Assembly: GCA_964345835.1 (NCBI GenBank) | Contig: CAYFSL010000007.1 | Location: forward strand, 1-49,744 | DNA: 49,744 nucleotides | From: JAAYEL01 sp964345835 | GTDB taxonomy: Bacteria > Bacillota > Clostridia > Tissierellales > Peptoniphilaceae | Reading direction: 5' to 3' | In this document: positions 33,887 to 42,502 of the stretch, piece after piece | Layout of the letters: every line of letters starts with the position of its first letter | Numbering within the stretch: the first letter of the stretch is position 1 | Position numbers and translations under genes: made by a program | The notes under the pieces: generated by a model | What the model was told of the DNA's origin: nothing | Database searches by the model: none | The model's input: only the letters and a program-made list of their open reading frames with translations

Positions 33887-34829
33887 ACAGGGACACCCTC
33901 CTCCTTATATTAAAAAACAAATCAAAAGCTCCAACTATCTGATAAAACATTATATTCCCCCAGAAAAATACCATGAAAATGGGTAGCGTAAATCTTAAAA
34001 ATTTATTGCCTGAGATTTCAAAAATATAATCTGTAAGCAAAAATCCATTTGCAAAGTAGAAAAACCCTAATATTGCCATCGAATTACTTATAAAAACCTC
34101 TGCATAGTCATATTGGAAAATATTTAAGATTATAGATATTCCTAATAAGACGCCCGTTGCATACTTTAGGTTGTCATCCGAATGATAGCGGTTAATTTTT
34201 ACATGGGCAGGCTTTATCCTTTGGTCATTTCTAAAATATTTAACTATTATAAACGAGTTTATAAATGAAGACACATATGAGATTATGAAGCTTATAGCTG
34301 GCAACAGCAAAATAAACCTATCCATTGCTAACCTCAAAGTCTTTTCAAACTGGATAACCATATCCTCACTTATATCTATACTCGAAGGTATGTCATCTAT
34401 TATTAACTTGACTAGCCCATCTAGAAATTCCCTCATTGAGTCTATGGGATTTACCTTTGAAAAATAAGATACTATAGCTAAAAAGCCCAATAGGCACCCC
34501 AACTTGATGAAAGCTAGCTGTAAAACCGTCTTCCTAAGTCCCCTATCTACCTGCAAGTAATGACCTAAAAATAAACTTCCTATAGTAATATATATTGCTA
34601 GGTATATCAGGGTAGCTAGTTCAGTAAAAAAGCCTGAAATCACAAAGCTAACCGCCATAGCTACCAGAGCAGGATACCTTCCTTCACTAAGAAAAAGAAG
34701 GACAAATGGTATAAGCATAAAGGCCGTAGCAAATTCCCCTAAACTTTGGTATAGGTATATCAAAAGGCTGGCTAATAGGGCAGCACTTAAAATATTCAAT
34801 ATTAGTTCTTTACTAATCTTTCTTTTCAT
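33867..34829 (-). CDS. DUF2232 membrane protein (YybS-like)
   Basis: This 320-residue polytopic membrane protein has about eight hydrophobic helices. It begins MKRKISKELILNILSAALLA. A predicted extracellular or linker region at about 125-165 (SKVNPIDSMREFLDGLVKLI) separates the halves. It occupies the yybS position directly before gdpP, rplI and dnaB, which supports the call more than any motif. Function is not established. A transporter-substrate-component-like role has been suggested for related folds. It has its own extended -10 promoter upstream. Confidence 0.8.
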   Translation of the reverse strand: MKRKISKELILNILSAALLASLLIYLYQSLGEFATAFMLIPFVLLFLSEGRYPALVAMAVSFVISGFFTELATLIYLAIYITIGSLFLGHYLQVDRGLRKTVLQLAFIKLGCLLGFLAIVSYFSKVNPIDSMREFLDGLVKLIIDDIPSSIDISEDMVIQFEKTLRLAMDRFILLLPAISFIISYVSSFINSFIIVKYFRNDQRIKPAHVKINRYHSDDNLKYATGVLLGISIILNIFQYDYAEVFISNSMAILGFFYFANGFLLTDYIFEISGNKFLRFTLPIFMVFFWGNIMFYQIVGAFDLFFNIRRRVSLYGKKGK

Positions 34830-34857
34830 AAAAACTCCTATTAATATAATATCTTAT

Positions 34858-34866
34858 ATTATATCA
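34858..34866 (-). promoter_or_regulatory. Extended -10 promoter of the DUF2232-gdpP-rplI-dnaB operon
   Basis: The minus strand reads TGATATAAT, a TG-N-TATAAT element. The possible -35 (TACTTA, 17 bases upstream) is poor. The -10 overlaps a perfect 9-bp inverted repeat, ATATAATAT-CTT-ATATTATAT, at 34844-34864. Confidence 0.55.
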
Positions 34867-34981
34867 AATATCGCCTATAATAAGTAGGTTTTATGGTATT
34901 CTCCCAAATTAACCACTAAATTTTGTAATATTATTCCAGTAATATAGTATAATCGTTAGTATATAAAACTTGGAGGTTGCT

Positions 34982-35509
34982 ATGATATTAATGTTAGCGG
35001 TAGATGAAAATTTTTCAATCGGTCTAAATGGGGACCTTTTATTCCACTTAAAAAAAGACCTAAAAAGATTTAAGGAAACAACCATGGGAAAAACTCTAGT
35101 CATGGGAAGAAAAACCATGGACTCACTTCCTGGCGGTCGTCCTCTTAAGGGAAGAAGGCATATTGTAATTACCAATAACCCTGACTATTCCAATGAAGAC
35201 GCAGTTGTTTTAACCGATATTGATAGGCTATCCGACCTAATAAAGGAGATGGGAGAAGATGAAAAAGACGTCTTTCTAGTAGGTGGGGCTATCCTTGTTG
35301 ACCAGTTGCTTAACAAGTGTCACAAGGCCTATATAACCAAGGTCCACAAAGTCTATGATGATTTTGATGCAGCAATACCCAACCTAGATAAATTAGATAA
35401 TTGGAGGCTTGTTGACAAGTCAGACCTTATTGAAGAAAGGCAGGGAGATGAAACCTACAGCTTCCACTACTTAACATATGAAAATACTGACTATATAGAA
35501 AATGATTAA
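34982..35509 (+). CDS. folA: Dihydrofolate reductase
   Basis: This 175-residue enzyme reduces dihydrofolate with NADPH, regenerating the cofactor that ThyA consumes. Motifs: MILMLAVDENFSIGLNGDLL (substrate and nicotinamide site), HLKKDLKRFKETTMGKTLVM, GRKTMDSLPGGRPL, and VFLVGGAILVDQLL. The usual conserved Trp of the Met20 region is replaced by Leu in DLLFHL. I start at 34982, where TTGGAGGTTGCT gives a proper ribosome site; an in-frame ATG is not available upstream. TATAAT at 34948-34953 is a likely -10. The gene stands alone, divergent from the DUF2232 operon. Confidence 0.94.
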   Translation: MILMLAVDENFSIGLNGDLLFHLKKDLKRFKETTMGKTLVMGRKTMDSLPGGRPLKGRRHIVITNNPDYSNEDAVVLTDIDRLSDLIKEMGEDEKDVFLVGGAILVDQLLNKCHKAYITKVHKVYDDFDAAIPNLDKLDNWRLVDKSDLIEERQGDETYSFHYLTYENTDYIEND

Positions 35510-35566
35510 CCCCAGCTTAATTTAGCTTTTTAATAGTGAGTATTTTAACCTTCTTAATAGAATCTA

Positions 35567-35600
35567 AAACCCCGAAATCCTGGTTGGCTTTCGGGGTTTA
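35567..35600. terminator. Bidirectional terminator between folA and the cyclophilin gene
   Basis: AAACCCCGAAA and TTTCGGGGTTT pair perfectly around a short loop, with A and T flanks. It serves converging transcripts from folA (plus) and the cyclophilin gene (minus). Confidence 0.9.
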
Positions 35601-35603
35601 TTT

Positions 35604-36383
35604 CTACTTTTCTATAATAATATCTTCAATTTTAACATCTTCTAGAGGCTTGTCCATCTCACCAGTCTTAACATCTTGGATTTTTAGGACAACATCCATT
35701 CCTTCGACCACTTGTCCAAAGACAGTATGCCTGAAGTCCAGCCAAGGTGTTCCTCCTACTTCCTTATACTTTTCTATAACAGCCTTAGGAAAAGTTTCTC
35801 CACCTACTTCTTCCATCTGACCAACTAGGTCGTCTGGCACGGACTTTGCAGTAACTATAAAGAATTGGGAGCCATTTGTATCTGGTCCAGCATTAGCCAT
35901 TGATAGGGCTCCATAGAAGTTCCTATATCCCTTGTTAAATTCGTCTTTAAAGCTTTTACCAAAAGCACTTTGACCACCACTACCAGTTCCTGTTGGGTCT
36001 CCTCCCTGGATCATAAAATCTTTTATAACCCTGTGAAAAATAACCCCCTTGTAATAACCCTTCTCAGAGAGTTTAACAAAATTGTCAACAGCCATTGGGG
36101 CAGCTTCTGGATAAAGAACTATCCCTATATCCCCCATATTTGTCTTTATAGTCGCTTTAACTTGTCCTTCTTCAAAGGCTTCAAATTGTTTTAGTTTCAT
36201 ATTTTCTCCTTTAACTTTATCATCATCTTTCTTATCGTCCTTATTAGCGTCTTTTTTATCCTTACTCTCAGCCCCTTGTCCCTGGTCTTCAGATGACCCT
36301 GTTTTTCCCTGGCCACCACCATTAGACGAGCAGGCAGAAAAAATAAGACAGGATAATAAGAGTATGAGCAAAAATTTTTTCAT
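35604..36383 (-). CDS. Cyclophilin-type peptidyl-prolyl isomerase lipoprotein
   Basis: This is a 259-residue exported foldase. The signal peptide MKKFLLILLLSCLIFSACSS holds a lipobox with the anchor Cys18. A low-complexity linker rich in G, K, D and E follows to about residue 65. The cyclophilin domain then shows YYKGVIFHRVIKDFMIQGGD (active-site Arg and Phe), GALSMANAGPDTNGSQFFI and HTVFGQVVEGMDV. It should speed proline isomerisation outside the membrane. Upstream TTATACC-containing sequence may hold its promoter, but I cannot define it well. A bidirectional terminator ends the gene. Confidence 0.94.
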   Translation of the reverse strand: MKKFLLILLLSCLIFSACSSNGGGQGKTGSSEDQGQGAESKDKKDANKDDKKDDDKVKGENMKLKQFEAFEEGQVKATIKTNMGDIGIVLYPEAAPMAVDNFVKLSEKGYYKGVIFHRVIKDFMIQGGDPTGTGSGGQSAFGKSFKDEFNKGYRNFYGALSMANAGPDTNGSQFFIVTAKSVPDDLVGQMEEVGGETFPKAVIEKYKEVGGTPWLDFRHTVFGQVVEGMDVVLKIQDVKTGEMDKPLEDVKIEDIIIEK

Positions 36384-36468
36384 AATTTCACCTCCGAAAT
36401 ATATCTTCTTGATTATACCAATCTTTAACTTGTTTTTGAATTATTAAAAACTTAAATTTATACCGATT

Positions 36469-36501
36469 AAAAAATCCAACTCCATCTTTGGAGCTGGATT
36501 T
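36469..36501 (-). terminator. Intrinsic terminator after the 36517-37011 gene
   Basis: Minus strand: AATCCAGCTCC, loop AAAGAT, GGAGTTGGATT, then six T. One G-U pair occurs in the stem. It starts 16 bases after the stop. Confidence 0.87.
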
Positions 36502-36516
36502 ATGTTTAATTTGATC

Positions 36517-37011
36517 TTATTCATAGAATAGGTTTAGCATAACCTGTAGAGGGTCTTCCCCCCTATCAATTTGCCTGCTATTTAGATCAAAGTCTATGTA
36601 TTTGCCACCTTTTACCACCATCTCTATTGTGACAAGATTATGGTTGCTTATTATGTCTGCTACGTTGTCCTTGTGGATAATAGGCAAATAGCCTAAATCA
36701 CCCATGGTCTTGTGAAAAACCTTTATAGGGTGTTGGTCAAATTGATTGTCAGCCTCCATTTCTAAATGAACTGTGTTAACCTCACTATAGCTATACTCAT
36801 ATAGTCTTTCAGGATTATAATAGTCGTCGCTTAATATGTCCGACTCCTTATATCCATCATACCTTTTATCATCATCTAGGTTGTCATTTAAATAATCATA
36901 AAGGATCTGGTATCTAATATCACCATCCTTATTTACGTGATATAGACCTACCACACTTGTTGTATATGTGAATATATGAAAATCTATATTCTTTTCTAAT
37001 TTAGTTATCAT
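36517..37011 (-). CDS. Hypothetical protein, soluble and acidic
   Basis: This 164-residue protein has no family I recognise. It begins MITKLEKNIDFHIFTYTTSV and contains a Tyr/Asp-rich middle (YDYLNDNLDDDKRYDGYKES, then DDYYNPERLYEYSYSE). The end, GEDPLQVMLNLFYE, looks like a structured helix. No signal peptide, membrane span or metal motif is visible. I choose the ATG at 37011 because GGGGGAG lies about nine bases before it. A GTG at 37059 would add 16 residues. It has its own terminator, which supports it being a real, separately transcribed gene. Confidence 0.6.
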   Translation of the reverse strand: MITKLEKNIDFHIFTYTTSVVGLYHVNKDGDIRYQILYDYLNDNLDDDKRYDGYKESDILSDDYYNPERLYEYSYSEVNTVHLEMEADNQFDQHPIKVFHKTMGDLGYLPIIHKDNVADIISNHNLVTIEMVVKGGKYIDFDLNSRQIDRGEDPLQVMLNLFYE

Positions 37012-37353
37012 GCGATTGACTCCCCCGATGATACCGATTTCATTTTTCTTCCCTTCCACTCTTACTCACTTTTTATAATAGCACAAAGCAAGCCATCTGT
37101 CACTTCAACTAATAAAAAGAAACGATTTCCTTTCCGTAATAGAAAAAGCCGCGAATAACGGCTTTCTCCAGCACTATGACTCCAAAAAATAAGTTGGAAA
37201 CCTATTTCGAGGTAATTTCAATTATAATTATTTTTAGCTTTTAGGCAAATTTTAGACATTCTTTTTATTAATATCTAGCATTCATTAAAAAATTTTAATA
37301 AAATTTTTGACTTATTTTATAAATTTTTAAGCTTCTAAGAATTTGTAGCTAAA
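37012..37353. other. Intergenic region
   Basis: About 340 AT-rich bases between the hypothetical gene and the esterase. The only clear element is the terminator at 37141-37165. The part next to 37012 presumably holds the hypothetical gene's promoter. No coding frame is supported. Confidence 0.6.
37141..37165 (-). terminator. Intrinsic terminator downstream of the esterase gene
   Basis: Minus strand: AAAGCCG, TTATTCG, CGGCTTT, followed by TTCT. It lies about 190 bases after the esterase stop, so that transcript would carry a long AT-rich tail. Confidence 0.65.
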
Positions 37354-38172
37354 TTACATCGCTTCCTTAATCCACTTGTCAGCCGCTTCTATCCAGGCAT
37401 TTACCCTTTCAGGCATGTTTCTTCCGTAGTTTGTTAGGTCGTCTGCGGTTGAATATCCATGTCCCCCTCTATTAAATAGGTGAAATTCCACATCAACCCC
37501 TATATCCACTAACCTTTGTACATACTCTACAATCTTTCCAGCTGGTACTAAATCATCATCTAATGAATGGAAAACAAATGTCCTTGGCATGTCCTTATGG
37601 GCCATTGCATATCCATCCTTAATTTCCTTATAATTTCTAAATATTTTTCCTACTGCATTAAAAGCTCCAAGCTGGTTAATCCCATCTACAATTGGTCCCA
37701 GGCTGATTGCGGGATAGCCTAGTAAAATATTTTTTATCCTGAGCTCGTCCCCAGTCATCCCCATGTCCTCTTGGAATTGTTTGTTATCTATAAGGGCCCC
37801 ATAGGTACCCACAAGGTGACCACCAGCAGAAAAGCCTATAGCGGAAACCTCATTTTCATCTATTCCCAGCTCCTCTGCATGAGTCTTTATATATTTGACC
37901 GCCCTAGCCATATCAACAAATACCTGAGGGTATTCAGCCTCTTCAGCTACATGGTAATTTAATACAAAGGTTTGGTAACCCTTCACAAGGAAATTGTAGG
38001 CTATTGGAAGCCCCTCCCTGTCCGAACAATATAGGTAAGAGCCACCTGGTACCACTAGTAGGGCTGGCTTCTTTTTGTTAATCCATGGAATTTTTTCTTC
38101 AAATAATGGGAGGTTTGCTAGCTCCAGGGTAGCCTTCCCATCTTCAGTCAATTTAATAATATCTCTTTTCAT
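37354..38172 (-). CDS. Alpha/beta hydrolase, carbohydrate esterase/lipase-like
   Basis: This 272-residue cytoplasmic esterase (no signal peptide) is of the BD-FAE/hormone-sensitive-lipase-like type. The oxyanion region is LLVVPGGSYLYCSDREG (HGGG-like position reads PGGS). The nucleophile is in AIGFSAGGHLVGTYG near residue 122, the Asp in FHSLDDDLVP and the His in RGGHGYST. The natural ester is unknown; acetylated sugars are common for this group. I start at the ATG at 38172, five bases after TAGGAGG. A GTG one codon earlier is too close. It lies 37 bases downstream of radA and may be read with it. Confidence 0.86.
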   Translation of the reverse strand: MKRDIIKLTEDGKATLELANLPLFEEKIPWINKKKPALLVVPGGSYLYCSDREGLPIAYNFLVKGYQTFVLNYHVAEEAEYPQVFVDMARAVKYIKTHAEELGIDENEVSAIGFSAGGHLVGTYGALIDNKQFQEDMGMTGDELRIKNILLGYPAISLGPIVDGINQLGAFNAVGKIFRNYKEIKDGYAMAHKDMPRTFVFHSLDDDLVPAGKIVEYVQRLVDIGVDVEFHLFNRGGHGYSTADDLTNYGRNMPERVNAWIEAADKWIKEAM

Positions 38173-38209
38173 CACTGCCTCCTATTAAACTTTTTAACAA
38201 CCAGCTAGT

Positions 38210-39580
38210 TTAGTTAAACACTTCCCTGATAACATCATTGATGCTATCAACCTCCCTAACTTCTATATTCTTAAATTTCTTTTTATCAATGTTAGACCTG
38301 GCTATATAGACCTTTTCAAAGCCCATCCTGTCAAGCTCTGTAAGCCTTTGTTCAACCATAGGAACCCTCTTAAGTTCGCCAGTTAGGCCGACTTCTGCTA
38401 CAAATACATCCTTGGGAGAGATACTCTTTTTTATTACAGATGAAACTATACTCATCATTATAGCAAGGTTAACAGATTGCTCTGACAATTTAAGCCCACC
38501 TGTCGTCTTTAATATAACATTTTTATCATATAGGTTAAAGCCTGCCCTTTGTTCAAGGATGGATATGAGGGTGTTTAGTTGGTCCTTCCTTAAACTATCT
38601 CCAATTCTTATTGGATAAGGTGTAAAGCTTTGGGATACAAGCGACTCGACTTCTACAGTCAAAATCCTTGACCCCTCCTTAATTACGCTTAAAGCCGATC
38701 CTTCAACCCCCTCTTTTCTAGAGGTTATAAAATATTCTGAAGGGTTTTTAACCTCTTTAAGACCATCTTCCCCCATGCTAAATAGCCCTATCTCACCAGT
38801 ATAGCCGAACCTATTTTTTGTAGTCCTTAACACCCTTAAGTTATTATCCGAATCCCCTTCTAAATAAAGGACCGTATCTACCAAGTGTTCCAGAGTCATA
38901 AGACCTGCAAGTTGGTCAGCCTTGGTCATATGCCCAATAATAATTCCTGCCCTGGGTCTTGCTGCCGACTTGCAAACATTTACAAAGGCATTAGCACATT
39001 CTATAGTCTGAGTAGGAGAACCCGCCCTCTGACTAAACTCTGAAAGATATACCGTCTGAATAGAGTCAAGAAATACTAGGTCAGGATCTACTCTTTCAAC
39101 CTCACTTAAGGCTAGGTCCATAGAATTCGTTGATATGATATAGATATTGTCAGATATTTCCGGCATAATTCTAAGAGCCCTCTGCTTTACCTGAGACTCT
39201 GACTCTTCTCCAGAAATATACATGATTTTATAGCCCCTGTTAGCTAGCTTATCAGCTAATTCAAGTAAGAGAGTCGACTTTCCTACACCTGGTCTTGCCG
39301 TTAGGATGCTCACACTATCCCTTACAAGCCCACCTCCAATAGTCCTATCAAACTCCTCAATACCTGTCAGAATCCTTTCCAGACTGTCTATGTTTATTTC
39401 ATTTAATTTCTTTGATTTATTCTCAACAAGGGGCTTATCCTTAGTGACCTTCTTGTTTTTTCCTGTGTCTACCTGGACCTCTTCAAGACTATTCCAGGCC
39501 CCACAAGAAGGGCATTTTCCCGACCAGGCTATGTGGACTTGGTCACAGGAACTGCACTTATACATTATCTTTTTCGCCAT
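38210..39580 (-). CDS. radA: DNA repair protein RadA
   Basis: This is a 456-residue RecA-like branch-migration protein. The N-terminal zinc finger is CSSCDQVHIAWSGKCPSCGAW (Cys9, Cys12, Cys27, Cys30 as counted by eye). Walker A is TARPGVGKSTLLL near residue 95. The RadA-specific TKNRFGYTGEIG lies near 253, and the C-terminal Lon-protease-like domain contains DVFVAEVGLTGELKRVP. AGGAGGGTAA precedes the ATG. It is complete. Confidence 0.96.
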   Translation of the reverse strand: MAKKIMYKCSSCDQVHIAWSGKCPSCGAWNSLEEVQVDTGKNKKVTKDKPLVENKSKKLNEINIDSLERILTGIEEFDRTIGGGLVRDSVSILTARPGVGKSTLLLELADKLANRGYKIMYISGEESESQVKQRALRIMPEISDNIYIISTNSMDLALSEVERVDPDLVFLDSIQTVYLSEFSQRAGSPTQTIECANAFVNVCKSAARPRAGIIIGHMTKADQLAGLMTLEHLVDTVLYLEGDSDNNLRVLRTTKNRFGYTGEIGLFSMGEDGLKEVKNPSEYFITSRKEGVEGSALSVIKEGSRILTVEVESLVSQSFTPYPIRIGDSLRKDQLNTLISILEQRAGFNLYDKNVILKTTGGLKLSEQSVNLAIMMSIVSSVIKKSISPKDVFVAEVGLTGELKRVPMVEQRLTELDRMGFEKVYIARSNIDKKKFKNIEVREVDSINDVIREVFN

Positions 39581-39728
39581 TTACCCTCCTAACAAAGTAA
39601 ATCTCGGCTTTTATAAGCAAAATCTCTATAAGCCACAAGATTTCCATTTTAATAAAATTTCACCTAATAGTTATTATACAGGATTTCAAGCTAAAATACT
39701 CCCAAGTTCTCTTCTTTTGATCAGGTCA

Positions 39729-39757
39729 CAAAAAAACCGGAGCTTTATAGCCCCGGC
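39729..39757 (-). terminator. Intrinsic terminator upstream of radA
   Basis: Minus strand: CCGGGGCTATAAAGCTCCGG with a GC-rich stem, followed by seven or more T. It ends the gene broken by the gap at 39905 and insulates radA. Confidence 0.86.
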
Positions 39758-39820
39758 CCATAAGTTAATAATTAAATTTATTGACAACCATCTTAGGCTG
39801 ACCTTTCAAACTCCTAAATT

Positions 39821-40062
39821 CTAGCTAAGGAAGAATTTAGCTACAATCTCATCAGCATTTTCTATCAGCCACTTACCATCTTCCTTAATCAATTTAAAGG
39901 TCATNNNNNNNNNNNNNNNNNNNNNNNNNNNNNNNNNNNNNNNNNNNNNNNNNNNNNNNNNNNNNNNNNNNNNNNNNNNNNNNNNNNNNNNNNNNNNNNN
40001 NNNNCATTGACAAGACTAGGGCTAGGGACATAAATACCAACAATAATTTCTTAAAAACTCAC
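39821..40062 (-). CDS. Exported protein of unknown function, interrupted by an assembly gap
   Basis: Left of the gap a minus-strand frame ends MTFKLIKEDGKWLIENADEI followed by VAKFFLS and TAG at 39821. The D-G-K-W pattern is common at the C-terminus of small extracytoplasmic NTF2-like or DUF4878-type proteins. Right of the gap a frame reads KKLLLVFMSLALVLSM, a signal peptide. Its start is unclear: the in-frame codon before it is TGA at 40061. A GTG at 40062 would give MSFKKLLLV only if the run of five T were four. The halves may be one gene with a homopolymer error, or two contig ends joined by scaffolding. Confidence 0.45.
39905..40004. other. Assembly gap, 100 N
   Basis: A run of exactly 100 N, the conventional placeholder for a gap of unknown size. 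Sequence or whole genes may be missing here. Confidence 0.98.
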
Positions 40063-40090
40063 AAAAAAGCACCAGATTTACCGGTGCTTT
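40063..40090 (-). terminator. Intrinsic terminator after clpC
   Basis: Minus strand: AAAGCACC, short loop, GGTGCTTT, followed by more T. It starts seven bases after the clpC stop and closes the ctsR-mcsA-clpC operon. Confidence 0.85.
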
Positions 40091-40096
40091 ATCTTT

Positions 40097-42502
40097 CTAT
40101 TCTTCTTTTAATCCATCCTTGTAGACTATATTTACCGATCCATTTCTCATCCCAATAGTTATTAGGTCTGACTTTTTAACTTTTCCATCAAGAATATCAA
40201 GAGCTAACTCATCTTCTATATAGGTCTTTATAGCCCTCTTAAGTGGACGGGCTCCGTAGTTTTCATCATAACCTTTTTCAGCTATGAAGTCTAAGAGCTT
40301 ATCCGTATATTTAGCCCTGTAGCCTATATCCTCAATCCTATCTAGTAAGTCGTCAAGCTCTAGAGCTACAACTTCCTTGATATCTTCCTTATTCAGCCTA
40401 TTAAATACTATTATATCGTCAAGCCTATTTAGGAACTCTGGCTTAAATAGATTTTTTAATTCCTCATTTACCACGGTCTTGATAAATTCAAAGTCGGCCT
40501 CGTCATTGTCCACTGAAGCAAAGCCTATATGCTTTTGCTTTGATAGCTTGGAAGCTCCGGCGTTTGAGGTCAAGATTATAATTGTGTTTTTAAAGTCAAC
40601 CTCGGTCCCCTGACTGTCAGTAAGCCTTCCTTCGTCCAGGATATGAAGGAGGATATTGAATACATCTGGATGGGCCTTTTCTATCTCATCAAATAAGACA
40701 ACTGAATAAGGGTTTGACCTTACAGCATCTGTTAATTGGCCTCCCTCTTCATACCCTACATATCCAGGAGGTGACCCAATCAACTTGGATACCGTATGTT
40801 TTTCCATATATTCAGACATGTCAAGTCTTATCAACTTGTCTTCACCACCGAAAAGTTCATTGGCCAGGCACTTTGCAAGATAGGTCTTACCTACCCCCGT
40901 AGGTCCTACAAAAATAAAGGATCCAATAGGCTTGTCCTTGCCCTTTAAGCCTACCCTGGCTCTTTTTATAGCCTTTGAGACCTGGTCCACAGCGTAATCC
41001 TGTCCTATAACATATTCTTTTAGGGTCTTATCAAGGTCCCTATATTTTTCCGACTCCTCTTCTGTCATCTTCTTTACTGGAACCTTGGACCAGTCAGCTA
41101 CTATATCTCTGACCCTTTCAACATCAATCTCTGCAGTGTAGTCTTCATCAGCTTCAAAGGCTTCAGTCAGCTCTTCTAGCTCCCCTTCCTTACGGAGGAT
41201 GCTATCCCTTAAAAAGGCCGCCTTTTCAAAATCTTGGGTATTTATCGCCCTCTCCTTTTCTTCCTGGTCTAACTGGATTGAATCTCTAAGGTCTACAATT
41301 TTTTCAGGAATTTTATAGGTATTGACCTTAAGTTTAGAAGCAGCCTCATCTATTACGTCTATAGCCTTGTCTGGTAGGAACCTGTCGATTAGGTACCTAT
41401 CAGAAAGCCTTACAGCCTCTTCTATAACCTGGTCGGATATTTTAACCTTGTGGAAATTTTCATATTTTGACCTGACCCCTTTAAGAATATTTATTGTCTC
41501 CTCAACAGTTGGCTCTTCTACCATTATTGGTTGCATACGCCTTTCAAGGGCAGGCTCCTTTTCTATATATTGCCTGTATTCATTGATAGTGGTAGCCCCT
41601 ATAACCTTTAGGTCTCCCTTGGATAAATAGGGTTTCATTATATTTGATGCATCCAGACCACCTTCGCTTGATCCAGCTCCAATGATAGTGTGGATTTCAT
41701 CGATAAATAGGATTACATCATCTAGCTTAGCTACCTCTTTAAGGGTATCTGTTATCCTCTTTTCGAAGTCCCCCCTGTATTTGGTGCCAGAGACCATATT
41801 AGTCATGTCAAGGGAAACAATCCTCTTTCCCTTCATAATGTCGGGAACTTCATTTTCAGCGATTTTTTTTGCAAGTCCTTCAACTATAGCAGTCTTTCCA
41901 ACACCCGCTTCCCCTATTAGGACTGGGTTGTTCTTAGTCCTTCTAGTTAAGACTTGAATGATCCTTGCTATCTCCTCTTCCCTTCCTATTACTCCATCAA
42001 TCTTGGTCTTAGCCTTCAAGGTAAGGTCATCACCAAATTTATCTAGGTTTGGGGTCTTACTTTCCTTATCCTTGGTCTTGTCATTTTTCATGTAAAATTC
42101 AAGAATATTATTGACCTCTTTAGGATTTACATTAGTTGATCTCAACATATCCATAGCTAGTCCATCTGTCCAAAGAAGATTCTTTAATAAGTAACATGGG
42201 AAATTGTTCCTATCCCTATTCTTCCTCATATCATAATTGGTCTCATCAAGAAGACTTTTCATCTCACTAGATAATTCTGGATTGCTATATTGCCTATCCC
42301 CCTTAGGTCTCTTAACTAAAAGGTATTGACTTAAAAGATCATAGTTGGCCCCAGCACTGCTTAGAGTCCTAGATTCAGGACCTCCGCTTTTCATCAAAGC
42401 TAGAAGAACATGCTCTGGCCCAACGGTATCGTGATTTAATTTAACCGCCTCATCTGTTACAAGGTCGATAAACTTCCTGAATGGTGAACGATTATCTCTC
42501 AT
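40097..42502 (-). CDS. clpC: ATP-dependent Clp protease ATP-binding subunit ClpC
   Basis: This is an 801-residue Hsp100 unfoldase. The N-domain opens SPFRKFIDLVTDEAVKLNHD. AAA1 has Walker A IGEAGVGKTAIVEG near residue 200 and Walker B LFIDEIHTIIGAG. The M-domain with a UVR-like helix (INTQDFEKAAFLRDSILRKE) lies near 430. AAA2 has VGPTGVGKTYLAK near 535, and the last AAA block is FKPEFLNRLDDIIVF. These parts match ClpC rather than ClpB, ClpA or ClpE. The ATG overlaps the mcsA-like stop. The operon is under two CtsR boxes. No mcsB (arginine kinase) gene lies between mcsA and clpC, unlike Bacillus. Confidence 0.94.
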   Translation of the reverse strand: MRDNRSPFRKFIDLVTDEAVKLNHDTVGPEHVLLALMKSGGPESRTLSSAGANYDLLSQYLLVKRPKGDRQYSNPELSSEMKSLLDETNYDMRKNRDRNNFPCYLLKNLLWTDGLAMDMLRSTNVNPKEVNNILEFYMKNDKTKDKESKTPNLDKFGDDLTLKAKTKIDGVIGREEEIARIIQVLTRRTKNNPVLIGEAGVGKTAIVEGLAKKIAENEVPDIMKGKRIVSLDMTNMVSGTKYRGDFEKRITDTLKEVAKLDDVILFIDEIHTIIGAGSSEGGLDASNIMKPYLSKGDLKVIGATTINEYRQYIEKEPALERRMQPIMVEEPTVEETINILKGVRSKYENFHKVKISDQVIEEAVRLSDRYLIDRFLPDKAIDVIDEAASKLKVNTYKIPEKIVDLRDSIQLDQEEKERAINTQDFEKAAFLRDSILRKEGELEELTEAFEADEDYTAEIDVERVRDIVADWSKVPVKKMTEEESEKYRDLDKTLKEYVIGQDYAVDQVSKAIKRARVGLKGKDKPIGSFIFVGPTGVGKTYLAKCLANELFGGEDKLIRLDMSEYMEKHTVSKLIGSPPGYVGYEEGGQLTDAVRSNPYSVVLFDEIEKAHPDVFNILLHILDEGRLTDSQGTEVDFKNTIIILTSNAGASKLSKQKHIGFASVDNDEADFEFIKTVVNEELKNLFKPEFLNRLDDIIVFNRLNKEDIKEVVALELDDLLDRIEDIGYRAKYTDKLLDFIAEKGYDENYGARPLKRAIKTYIEDELALDILDGKVKKSDLITIGMRNGSVNIVYKDGLKEE

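Noticed and set aside
39306..39824. Long plus-strand open frame of 172 codons
   Set aside because: It is opposite radA, runs through a terminator, and its translation is serine/phenylalanine-rich shadow sequence without a ribosome site.
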